Under the pieces are notes generated by a model. It did no database searches, was not told the origin of the DNA, and worked only from the letters and a program-made list of their open reading frames with translations. The translations under genes were made by a program, and so were the position numbers. From NCBI RefSeq assembly GCF_002554795.1, contig NZ_PDEQ01000005.1, positions 347,350 through 411,349 on the forward strand: a DNA stretch of 64,000 bases. The letters are read 5' to 3'. The stretch's first letter is position 1; each line of letters opens with the position of its first letter. Source of the stretch: Longibacter salinarum (GTDB lineage Bacteria; Bacteroidota; Rhodothermia; Rhodothermales; Salinibacteraceae). Positions 8,932-16,836 of this stretch are shown in pieces.

Positions 8932-9561
8932 TATTTGAGCCAAAACCTCCATGTCCAATCGATGTGCACATACTGTATTCATGGTAGCCCACCGTTCCCC
9001 GGCTCCAGTGGTGAAAATCTTTTCACCACGACAGGGACTTGAGTGAAAATGTTTTCACCATCATCTATCCTTGTTGGGCCTGAACGCACATATCAGCCGC
9101 TTTGGGCAGGCGCTATTCCCTGGGCTCTCATTGCGGGCCAAACGCTCTATTTACACCGGTTCGACGTTAAAATGTCGGTGTCTCCAACGGCTTCGATTCG
9201 CCGGACGCCCCCCTGCATAAAAACGATTGAACGTATTCCGTTGAGGAACTGTTTGGCGGATGGATCTCAAAAACGCAAGGTCGTTCCTGTCTAGTCGCAG
9301 GCCTGGCGGTGATCCGATGACACGTGTGCTATAGACACGGTGCGCGAAATGAACGAGTCGGGGGTGCGCAGGCGCCCCGAGGACCGACCGTCGGGTCGGG
9401 AGGTCCGCCCGTTTGGATGGCCGAAGGCTGTCCGCGAAATAGGTTCTGAAACGTTTCTCTTGCCAACTCGGAGCCGCAGCGAGGACACGGGTTGGGCGAT
9501 CCTGACGAGATCATTCGGAAAACGGATTATCCTTATTTAATCGAGTTTCAGCCCTCTATCG
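8932..9561. other. intergenic region between divergent mraZ operon and lexA-like gene
   Basis: I see no convincing gene here; open frames in this stretch lack recognisable features. It holds the two palindromes at 9008-9058. At about 9525-9545 an AT-rich stretch (TTATCCTTATTTAATCG) just before the lexA-like start is a plausible promoter. Confidence 0.6.
9008..9058. promoter_or_regulatory. pair of GTGAAAA-N2-TTTTCAC palindromes, centres 32 bp apart
   Basis: The first palindrome (9008-9029) has perfect 10-bp arms GTGGTGAAAA and TTTTCACCAC. The second (9043-9058) has perfect 7-bp arms GTGAAAA and TTTTCAC. Centres are 32 bp apart, about three helical turns, so two dimers would sit on one DNA face. 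The binding protein is unknown. The site lies about 100 bp upstream of the dcw promoter and 500 bp upstream of the lexA-like gene. Confidence 0.7.
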
Positions 9562-10206
9562 ATGAAAGACCGGCGCACGAAGCGCCAGAACGAGGCCTTC
9601 GAGTTCATCCAACGCTTCATGCGCAAGCAGAACATGCCGAGGACGCTCTCGGAGATCGGAGACGGCCTCGGCATCGCATCGACGAACGGCGTGTACAAGT
9701 TGCTGGAGGCGCTACGATCTAAGGGCTACATTGAGCGGGAGAAGCACACCGCGCGTGGACTCACGCTGATTGACGATGCTCCCGACCCGGTGATCGACGC
9801 GGGTAAAAATCCGCGGCTTCCCATTATTGACGAAGCGGAGAGTCACTGACCGAAAGCGTTACGAAACCAACCGTCCGGTGTCCTTACGTTTGACCGTCGC
9901 CTGCTGGCATCTCACGCCCCAGCGGACTGTCTCCTCCTCCGTGTCGGCGACGACGGCATGAATGGAGACGGCATTCGCAAAGGCGACCTGCTGATTGTCG
10001 CTGAGAGGCCAGTTGAGCGGATGGTGAACGGAGGTATCGCAGGCGTCGTCGTGCACAACCAGATCCTCGCCCGGCACTTCGAAATGGTCAACGACCGGGT
10101 TCATCTCCGCCCCGCCGGCCGGCACTACACCGAAGAGATGTTCTCCCCGCGCGACCCCGCCTGCAACGTCATCGGCCCCGTGCTGGCGCTCCTTCGCACG
10201 CTGTAA
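9562..10206 (+). pseudogene. LexA-like repressor split by an in-frame TGA, catalytic residues also lost
   Basis: Residues 1-95 are a LexA-type winged-helix DNA-binding domain (QNEAFEFIQRFMRKQNMPRT, then SEIGDGLGIAS, then SKGYIERE). A TGA at 9847-9849 ends that frame, but the same frame continues without another stop to 10206 and encodes the LexA/S24 peptidase domain (LLLRVGDDGMNGDGIRKGD, DLLIVAERP). The usual G-D-S-M nucleophile motif reads D-D-G-M, the lysine region reads LARHF without the lysine, and no Ala-Gly cleavage pair is visible. The second part has no good start before ATG 9958. It may be a pseudogene, or the N-terminal domain may be made alone. A sequencing error would explain the TGA but not the missing residues. 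Confidence 0.72.
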
Positions 10207-10308
10207 CTCATTCGTCCGCGGTTCGCCGGTCGCAGCGAGACCGGCGCTACGCCATGATCGGCCGCGCCCATTCGGAATCAACCGTAGTGAGGCCCCCCAT
10301 CCTTGGGA

Positions 10309-11214
10309 TCAACTTCCGCCTGCGGGAAAGATGCGCCGATTTTGGGATGTGGACTTGATTGACGAGATGGATTGAATCGGGTATCGTCGCGTGACTCCCT
10401 CTCGATCTTCCACGACGACGTCAAACCCGTCGACCGAGACGGAGGAACCCCGGACGGTCGGCGCGTCGTGGCGGTACACGATCACGCCACCGTCGGCCTC
10501 GACCCCGAAGCTCATCGAGGAGACCTCGGCGCCCGTGACGAGCTGAAGAGCCATCGACCGTGTGTATGCATTGATCTGGGCATGGGCGGTCGCGGTGTCG
10601 GAAAGATCTGTTGCCTGTAATCCCTGGGTTTGATTCCAGATGATCTCCGAGGTATTAGCATCGACCAGCGCCATGCTAGCGGTAAAGATGCGCGTCGGCC
10701 CCACCTTGAAAAGCCCGATAAACAGACCGGGGCCGGCCGCGCTGACGTCGAAGCCGACAGACGGAGAGAACGATACGCTGTCGAAGATCGACCGCTCCCA
10801 GCGCGCGGACTTCAGTAGCAGAAGATAGCGTGATCCCGTCGATTCCTGGATAGCCTGGATCCGATCCTTGCGTAGCGGACGCGGCGCATCTTCTGCTGGA
10901 GCCGGCAGAAACAGGGAATCCATAGCCACTTGCGCCGTACTTGAACCGCCGCCGCGATACACACGAGCAGGCTGCCCAAGCGCATCCAGGTAGCGCATCG
11001 CTACCGACTCCAAAACGTCTTGATACTGCGTAACCCCGTCTTTCGCCTCTTCCGGAACGGGTGTTAGGACCGGGATGACCGTCCACGTTTTCCCGAGACT
11101 CGGTTTCACGTCGGTCCCCAGCTGCGGAGCGCTCGACGCACATGCGGACAGAACACTCACGCAGAGAACGACGCCAAGGACCCGGTACCGCAGAACACCT
11201 TCAAGAAAGGACAT
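10309..11214 (-). CDS. hypothetical lipoprotein
   Basis: 301 residues. An N-terminal helix (VLGVVLCVSVLSAC) ends in a lipobox with Cys25, so export and lipid anchoring are likely. The body contains no motif I recognise. It alternates short hydrophobic strands, which suggests a beta-rich periplasmic or outer-membrane lipoprotein, and ends with DFREGV/RRYPIQSISSIK-like strands. It lies about 100 bp downstream of pyrG in the same direction and faces the lexA-like gene. Confidence 0.75.
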   Translation of the reverse strand: MSFLEGVLRYRVLGVVLCVSVLSACASSAPQLGTDVKPSLGKTWTVIPVLTPVPEEAKDGVTQYQDVLESVAMRYLDALGQPARVYRGGGSSTAQVAMDSLFLPAPAEDAPRPLRKDRIQAIQESTGSRYLLLLKSARWERSIFDSVSFSPSVGFDVSAAGPGLFIGLFKVGPTRIFTASMALVDANTSEIIWNQTQGLQATDLSDTATAHAQINAYTRSMALQLVTGAEVSSMSFGVEADGGVIVYRHDAPTVRGSSVSVDGFDVVVEDREGVTRRYPIQSISSIKSTSQNRRIFPAGGS

Positions 11215-11272
11215 ATAACGAGAGACAGAAACGCAGGATGAACGACAGGCAAAAGACCCGCACGGTTCTACG

Positions 11273-11314
11273 CAATACCCAACTCACAATCCGTCACCCA
11301 CAATCCGCAATCGG
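11273..11314. repeat. six 7-bp-phased units just after pyrG
   Basis: Consecutive heptamers caatacc, caactca, caatccg, tcaccca, caatccg and caatcgg. The tract ends 3 bp before the pyrG stop codon (minus-strand gene end at 11317). It is one of several phased tracts at gene ends in this window. Confidence 0.7.
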
Positions 11315-11316
11315 GT

Positions 11317-13041
11317 CTACATGTCCGCCGACGCCAGCGGGACCACTTTGCGCTCGGGCGGCTGCGGGGACTCGCGGAGGCCGCGCTCCTGAGCATACTC
11401 GGCGCACGCCTTCACGAACGAGCGGAAGAGCGGGTGTGGGTCGCCGACGGTCGTCTTGTACTCCGGATGGAACTGCACACCGAGGAACCAGCGCTTGTCC
11501 GGTAGCTCCATGATCTCCACGAGGTCGGCGTCGGGGTTGACGCCAGTAAAGCGCATGCCCTCTTCCATCAGCTTGTAGCGGAGGACGTTGTTGACCTCGT
11601 AGCGGTGGCGATGGCGCTCCTGGATAAGCTCTTCGCCGTAGACCTCGGCCGCCCGTGAGTCCGGTTTTAGCTTGCAGTCGTACTGGCCAAGGCGCATCGT
11701 GCCGCCTTTGTCGGAGATCTTCTTCTGCTCCGCCATCAGGCTGATGACCGGGTACTGCGTGTCCGGGTCGAACTCGGTGGAGTTGGCGTCCTCCCAGCCG
11801 CACACGTTGCGGGCAAACTCGATGATGCCGCACTGCAGTCCGAGGCAGATCCCGAAGAACGGGAGGTCGTTTTCCCGGGCGTAGCGGACGGCCTCCACCT
11901 TGCCCTCGATGCCACGGTCGCCGAAGCCGGGCGCAACCAGCACGCCGGCGACGTCCCCGAGCTTCTCCTCCACGTTGTCGGCCGTCAGGTCGTCGGAGAG
12001 CACGTACCGGACCTCGACCTGCACCTCATCGGGCACGCCGGCCAGGATAAAGCTCTCGCTGATCGACTTGTACGCATCCTGGTGCTCGACGTATTTCCCG
12101 ACCAGGGCGATGGGAATCGTCACCGTCGGGTTCTTTAGGCGCTTCAGGAAGTCGATCCACGCGTCCAGGTCGGGCGTGCTGTCGAAGCGCTCCTGCTCTG
12201 TCTCGGTAAACAGACGGTCGACCACGAGTTCGCCGATGCCTTCGTCCCGCAAAAGCAGCGGCACCTCGTAGATCGTCTCGGCGTCCAGCATCTGGATGAC
12301 CGCCTCCTGGTCGACGTTGCAGAAGAGCGAGATCTTGCGGCGAATGTCGGCGTCGAGCGACCGCTCGGACCGGCAGATGATGGTGTCGGGCTGCAGGCCG
12401 TGAGCGAGCAGTTCCTTGACGGAGTGCTGCGTGGGCTTCGTTTTCAGCTCGCCGGCCGCGCGGAGATACGGCACCAGCGTGAGGTGCGAGGTCAGCGAGT
12501 TGCGTGGACCGAGCTCGTTGCGAAGCTGACGGATCGCCTCCAGATACGGCTGCGCCTCGATATCACCGACTGTTCCGCCGATCTCCGTGATGACGACGTC
12601 GTACTCGCCGGTTTCGCCGAGCTTCAGCATCCAGTGCTTGATCTCGTCGATGATGTGCGGCACGACCTGCACGGTCTTGCCGAGGTAGGCGCCCTCCCGT
12701 TCCTTCGTGATCACCTCCAGATAGACCCGGCCGGTGGTGACGTTGTTGGCCTGGCTGGTCGATCGGCCGAGGAAGCGTTCGTAGTGGCCGAGATCGAGAT
12801 CGGTCTCGGCGCCGTCGTTCGTGACGTACACCTCGCCGTGCTCGTAGGGATTCATCGTCCCCGGATCGACGTTAATGTACGGGTCGAACTTTTGAATGGT
12901 GACGGTCAGGCCACGGGCCGCGAGAAGGCGGCCGAGCGACGCGCTGAAAATGCCCTTGCCGAGCGACGATGTCACGCCGCCGGTGACGAAAATGTACTTG
13001 GTATGCACGGGAGTGCCCAGATTCTTGCCGAAGAGACGCAT
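11317..13041 (-). CDS. pyrG: CTP synthase
   Basis: Converts UTP to CTP with glutamine as nitrogen donor, a cytoplasmic step of pyrimidine nucleotide synthesis. The amidoligase domain begins KYIFVTGGVTSSLGKG and spans about residues 1-270. A class I glutaminase domain follows with the nucleophile motif FGICLGLQCG and the catalytic His-Pro-Glu in QFHPEYKTT. I choose the ATG at 13041 (574 residues). The frame is open six codons upstream. The gene is apparently monocistronic. Confidence 0.96.
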   Translation of the reverse strand: MRLFGKNLGTPVHTKYIFVTGGVTSSLGKGIFSASLGRLLAARGLTVTIQKFDPYINVDPGTMNPYEHGEVYVTNDGAETDLDLGHYERFLGRSTSQANNVTTGRVYLEVITKEREGAYLGKTVQVVPHIIDEIKHWMLKLGETGEYDVVITEIGGTVGDIEAQPYLEAIRQLRNELGPRNSLTSHLTLVPYLRAAGELKTKPTQHSVKELLAHGLQPDTIICRSERSLDADIRRKISLFCNVDQEAVIQMLDAETIYEVPLLLRDEGIGELVVDRLFTETEQERFDSTPDLDAWIDFLKRLKNPTVTIPIALVGKYVEHQDAYKSISESFILAGVPDEVQVEVRYVLSDDLTADNVEEKLGDVAGVLVAPGFGDRGIEGKVEAVRYARENDLPFFGICLGLQCGIIEFARNVCGWEDANSTEFDPDTQYPVISLMAEQKKISDKGGTMRLGQYDCKLKPDSRAAEVYGEELIQERHRHRYEVNNVLRYKLMEEGMRFTGVNPDADLVEIMELPDKRWFLGVQFHPEYKTTVGDPHPLFRSFVKACAEYAQERGLRESPQPPERKVVPLASADM

Positions 13042-13304
13042 GGGAAATCTGGAATACAAGGTAGCCCACGCGACGGGTACTTCTCAACGACAATTCGCCG
13101 GATCCAGCGAATTGTCGTGCAGCCCCTGCAGAATCGCGGTGAAGCAACCGTGGAGATCGCTAATGACGCGATTCGACCACGTTCAGTCTCCATCTCGACG
13201 ACATGCGCAGCCGAAAACAGCCGGCCCCGGTCGGAGCGCGGCTGTTGCATCGCTGAGTTCTCGATATGCCACGAGCGCCCTGACGATCGTGGACCCTCTT
13301 CGAA

Positions 13305-13733
13305 TCACATCTCGCGGCTGCGGTAGTATTCGAGCATGTCCTTCGTTGTGACGATGCCGACGACCGCCCCATCAGCGACGACGGGGAGACACGAGATCGA
13401 ATGGTCGAGCAAGAGGCTTGCAGCGTCCTGGACGGTCATGTCCGGCGTCACCTGGACCGGGTCGTCCCGCATCAGGTCACTGGCCTGCTTCGCCAGGGTG
13501 CGGACGTCGCGTGGGGTCTCACTTCGTGTGTCAAGAAACGGGCTGATCGTGCGCAGCACGTCGCGGTCGGAAATCACCCCGACCAGCTTTTCGTCCTCTA
13601 CGACGAGCAGGTGATGGAAGCCCCGGTGGTGGAGCAGTTGACGAATTTCCATGAGCGACGTGTCCGGGGCAACGCATTCCGGATCGCGGCTCATGATGTC
13701 AGCGATGGTCATGGCGGTCTTGGTTTGCGTCAT
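13305..13733 (-). CDS. CBS-domain-pair protein
   Basis: 142 residues made of two CBS domains (about 8-70 and 80-140): TIADIMSRDPECVAPD and GVISDRDVLRTISP, then RDDPVQVTPDMTVQDA and VGIVTTKDMLEYY. Such stand-alone pairs bind adenosyl ligands and sense energy or nucleotide state; the partner here is unknown. I choose the ATG at 13733 because the longer open frame adds 70 residues unlike any CBS protein. Confidence 0.88.
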   Translation of the reverse strand: MTQTKTAMTIADIMSRDPECVAPDTSLMEIRQLLHHRGFHHLLVVEDEKLVGVISDRDVLRTISPFLDTRSETPRDVRTLAKQASDLMRDDPVQVTPDMTVQDAASLLLDHSISCLPVVADGAVVGIVTTKDMLEYYRSREM

Positions 13734-14133
13734 GGCAACGACAATCTTGATGAGTGCGAACCGGGTGGCGCAAGAAAGATCAATCATCAGAGACGACTTG
13801 TCTGAGCGCCCCCTCCCTACCCCGTTGTGGGGAAATCCCTTCTTTTGTGGAGGAAAGCGAGAAGATCCACCCGCCAGAGCCGCCAAACAAAATCCCCAAC
13901 CCTGGCTACCGGACACTTTCACTGGTGCCTGCGTCACCTCCACATTCCCCGGCGCAGGTGTTCTTCGAATGTATGGGAGTATGAGAGTATGGGAGCATGG
14001 GCGTGTGAGAGTTCGTCATTTCTCGACGATAACGCCTCGGTTCCGAGACGCACGAGACCCGGAGAGGTCCGTTTCTCAATGTCACCCGACGACGATTACG
14101 TATTGAAAGCAATACTGTCCGGTAGCTAGCCCG
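13734..14133. other. intergenic region with an 8-bp-phased tract
   Basis: No gene seen. At 13971-14010 five octamers run in phase: gtatggga, gtatgaga, gtatggga, gcatgggc and gtgtgaga. On the other strand these match the CAYACTTC-type octamers found at 21153, 31682 and 32344. Confidence 0.6.
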
Positions 14134-14175
14134 CAATCCTAAATCCTCAATTCCCAATCCTAAATCCTCAATCCC
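14134..14175. repeat. six 7-bp-phased units overlapping the methyltransferase stop
   Basis: Heptamers caatcct, aaatcct, caattcc, caatcct, aaatcct and caatccc, so the 21-bp block is present twice. The methyltransferase stop codon (14168-14170) lies within it. Confidence 0.75.
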
Positions 14176-14998
14176 CAGAACTCGCTTTTCGCGCGACGAC
14201 GAGCACGCCGGTGCCGGTCTCATTGTCGTGCGCCACGTCCTTCGCGTTGAGAAAAAGGCCGATTGGAAGAGCCGCGAGGTAGTACAGTGGAAGCACGACG
14301 ATGGACGCCCACGTGGTGCCGAGCATCTGCATCGGGCGTTTGATAAGCCAGCGCCATGCCGTGGATCCATACTCACCATACGTGTAGATGCTACGGACAG
14401 GCTCGAGGCCAGCATCCCTTAGTTTCCCTTCTAGATCCTCCATGTTGTAGCCATCACGTACGTGCTCGCCGATGAAGCTTTCATCCTCATCGCCCTGCAC
14501 GTCGGATCCGCCCTGATCCGAGGGGGTGTTGATGATGACGTGCCCACCCGGACGCAGCACCCGCTGAAAGTGCTCGAAGACGGTACGATCCTCGGCGATA
14601 TGCTCCATCACATCGACCGACAGAATCAGGTCGAACGGACCCTCCGACTTCAGATCCGTGAGGTCGTCGATCGCCCACGTCACCTGGTCGGCCTGCGGCG
14701 TCTGGTCCACGAAGTGCTTCGCTCGATCGAGGTACTCTTGCTTCACGTCGACGGCGCGGACGGTCGCCTCGGGGAAGTTTTTCGCGACGAAATACGCGTA
14801 CTGGCCGAAGCCCGTCCCTGCATCCAGCACACGCACGCGCCGATCAGCAGGCTGCAGGCTCATGATGCGACGAATCTCCCGGCGCACGTACCAGGCGCGC
14901 AGAAAAAGGAGATTCAGAACACCGAAGAACAGCCGGTGCAGCAGTGGGTGTCGGCTGAAGAAGCGACCAAGGCGGTCTTTGATGGGGTCGTACTTCAT
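14168..14998 (-). CDS. class I SAM-dependent methyltransferase
   Basis: 276 residues. The Rossmann SAM-binding motif is VRVLDAGTGFGQYAYFVA at about 55-72, followed by VRAVDVKQEYL, the acidic end of strand 2, and LILSVDVMEHI. The N-terminus (FFSRHPLLHRLFFGVLNLLF) and C-terminus (WASIVVLPLYYLAALPIGLF) are hydrophobic, so membrane association is likely. The substrate is not evident; it could be a ubiquinone- or lipid-type methyltransferase. Confidence 0.85.
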   Translation of the reverse strand: MKYDPIKDRLGRFFSRHPLLHRLFFGVLNLLFLRAWYVRREIRRIMSLQPADRRVRVLDAGTGFGQYAYFVAKNFPEATVRAVDVKQEYLDRAKHFVDQTPQADQVTWAIDDLTDLKSEGPFDLILSVDVMEHIAEDRTVFEHFQRVLRPGGHVIINTPSDQGGSDVQGDEDESFIGEHVRDGYNMEDLEGKLRDAGLEPVRSIYTYGEYGSTAWRWLIKRPMQMLGTTWASIVVLPLYYLAALPIGLFLNAKDVAHDNETGTGVLVVARKASSGD

Positions 14999-15142
14999 GC
15001 GGGGAACCGTGTAGCGAAGAGGTGACGGCGCGAGTGGGTGTGAACATAACGGATACGGAACGCTACAGACTGTATCCCGACGGCCCTCTCGGGGGTTCCT
15101 CTACACAAATTCACGTCTTCCCGTTTATCCGTCTCGAACGAC

Positions 15143-15679
15143 ATGACACATCAGGTTGCAGGTCTTACGATCGAGCTCGTGCAGGGCGACATCACCAACC
15201 AGCCGGACATCGACGCGGTCGTTAACGCGGCGAATGCACAACTCCGTACGGGCGGGGGCGTGGCGGGTGCCATCCACCAGGCAGCCGGGCCGAGCCTCGC
15301 GGAGGAGACGCGACCCATGGCGCCCATCCAACCCGGCGAAGCCGTTATTAGCGGCGGGCACGACCTCCAAAACGATCACGTCATTCATGTGCTCGGCCCC
15401 GTGTACGGCCGGGACGAACCCTCCGGCAAACTGCTTCGCGCCGGATACGACAACGCTATGAAGCTTGCCGAGGAGATCGGCCTCTCGTCCATCGCCTTCC
15501 CCGCCATTTCGACGGGTGCGTTCGGCTTTCCTCTCGAACCGGCCGCGCGGATTGCCCTGCAGGCCGTGCTCGATCACGCACCCGAGCGGTCCTCCCTCTC
15601 CCTCGTTCGCTTCGTGCTCTTCGACGAAAACACCCTCAAGGTGCATCGCTCCGTACTTTCCGAGCTCATGGAATCATGA
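15143..15679 (+). CDS. macrodomain protein (O-acetyl-ADP-ribose / ADP-ribose hydrolase type)
   Basis: 178 residues forming a single macrodomain. LVQGDITNQPDIDAVVNAAN binds the ADP-ribose end, GGGVAGAIHQAAGP contacts the phosphates, and AFPAISTGAFGFPLEPAA is the second phosphate loop. Known relatives (YmdB, MacroD type) remove ADP-ribose from proteins or deacetylate O-acetyl-ADP-ribose. The gene is divergent from the methyltransferase with a 144-bp intergenic region. Confidence 0.92.
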   Translation: MTHQVAGLTIELVQGDITNQPDIDAVVNAANAQLRTGGGVAGAIHQAAGPSLAEETRPMAPIQPGEAVISGGHDLQNDHVIHVLGPVYGRDEPSGKLLRAGYDNAMKLAEEIGLSSIAFPAISTGAFGFPLEPAARIALQAVLDHAPERSSLSLVRFVLFDENTLKVHRSVLSELMES

Positions 15680-15858
15680 GATCGCAGCGATGGACGGAAA
15701 CCGACGGCGGAGATCCGCGCACCATAGGCGCCACCTTGTCTTGCCACAGTTCGCCGGAATCAGGGTTTTGCCGGAGGATTAACCGCACGGGCCGGAGGCA
15801 TGATCGCACGTTTCGTATATAACAAACGGACTCTCTGCCCTCGCCAGCGTACTCGGTC

Positions 15859-16623
15859 ATGCCCACTCGCCCCCTCTGGAACGAATCGTTTCCCGTTCGT
15901 GCGTACGACGTGACACCGCGCGGGACGGCCTCCGCCCTTGCACTGTGCGACTTTCTACAGGAAGCGGCCGGCAATCACGCCGCCCACCTTGGCGTGTCGA
16001 TGGAGGACCTACTCGCCGAGGACCGCGCCTGGGTGCTCGCCTTCCTGCGCCTGGATGTCGACCGCTACCCGGAGTGGCACGCGGATGTACACATCGAGAC
16101 GTGGCCATCGGGGCTGGACGGGATCTACGCGACGCGCGAATTCGTCCTGTCCGACGCCACCGGTTCGTTCGCTCGCGCCACCAGTGCCTGGTTCGTGATC
16201 GATACCGAGCGTCGTCGCCCGCTCCGCCCACCGGCCATTCTCCAGGAGATTGAGACGCTGGACCGCCCTCCGGCTCTCGACGTCGACCGGTCGAAGTCTA
16301 CCGCTCCATCCGGAACGCCGAGCCACGAACGCGACTTCCGGGTGCGGTACCACGACCTCGACCTGAACCGCCATGTCAACAACGTGCGCTACGTCGAGTG
16401 GGCCGTAGAGACGTTGCCGGCGGAATGGCTGGATGAACACGACCTCACATCACTCACGCTGGAATTCCGCGCAGAAACGACTGCCGCCGATCCAGTACGT
16501 GCGCAAGCCTTCACCACAGAGATGGCAGACGATGCTACATTCCGCCATCACCTACAGCACCGCGAGACCGACCGCACACTCGCCCTCGCGACGACGGAAT
16601 GGCACCCGGTCGATCCCGCGTAA
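15859..16623 (+). CDS. acyl-ACP thioesterase, FatA/FatB type
   Basis: 254 residues forming two tandem hotdog domains, as in plant and bacterial acyl-ACP thioesterases. The C-terminal half carries the characteristic motif YHDLDLNRHVNNVRYVEW, with the catalytic Asn/His region. The N-terminal half has the helix FLQEAAGNHAAHLG. It releases free fatty acids from acyl-ACP in the cytoplasm. It lies 180 bp downstream of the macrodomain gene, probably with its own promoter. Confidence 0.88.
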   Translation: MPTRPLWNESFPVRAYDVTPRGTASALALCDFLQEAAGNHAAHLGVSMEDLLAEDRAWVLAFLRLDVDRYPEWHADVHIETWPSGLDGIYATREFVLSDATGSFARATSAWFVIDTERRRPLRPPAILQEIETLDRPPALDVDRSKSTAPSGTPSHERDFRVRYHDLDLNRHVNNVRYVEWAVETLPAEWLDEHDLTSLTLEFRAETTAADPVRAQAFTTEMADDATFRHHLQHRETDRTLALATTEWHPVDPA

Positions 16624-16640
16624 GGGACCAGCCGGCGACG

Positions 16641-16657
16641 ACCCATACCGTATGGGT
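16641..16657. promoter_or_regulatory. 17-bp perfect palindrome after the thioesterase gene
   Basis: Arms ACCCATAC and GTATGGGT around a single C, starting 18 bp after the thioesterase stop and 180 bp before the GWxTD gene. No T-tract follows, so it looks more like an operator than a terminator. Function unknown. Confidence 0.4.
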
Positions 16658-16836
16658 AGGCAGAATCGACGGATACGTGAAGGAATATTGAAACCGATGA
16701 GTCCTTGCCCCATAAGAAGGAGGCAGGATGAAGTCAGGTCTGGTCCTCTGTCGTTGGCCTGTCCTCACGATCATGTCCGATCGGCGATTCCTGCAGCACC
16801 ATTTGCTCCATTTCCCGGGCCGAATGCTCCTTCGCC

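Noticed and set aside
9043..9294. 83-codon frame starting inside the second palindrome
   Set aside because: No domain and no plausible start; the palindrome pair is a better explanation of the sequence.
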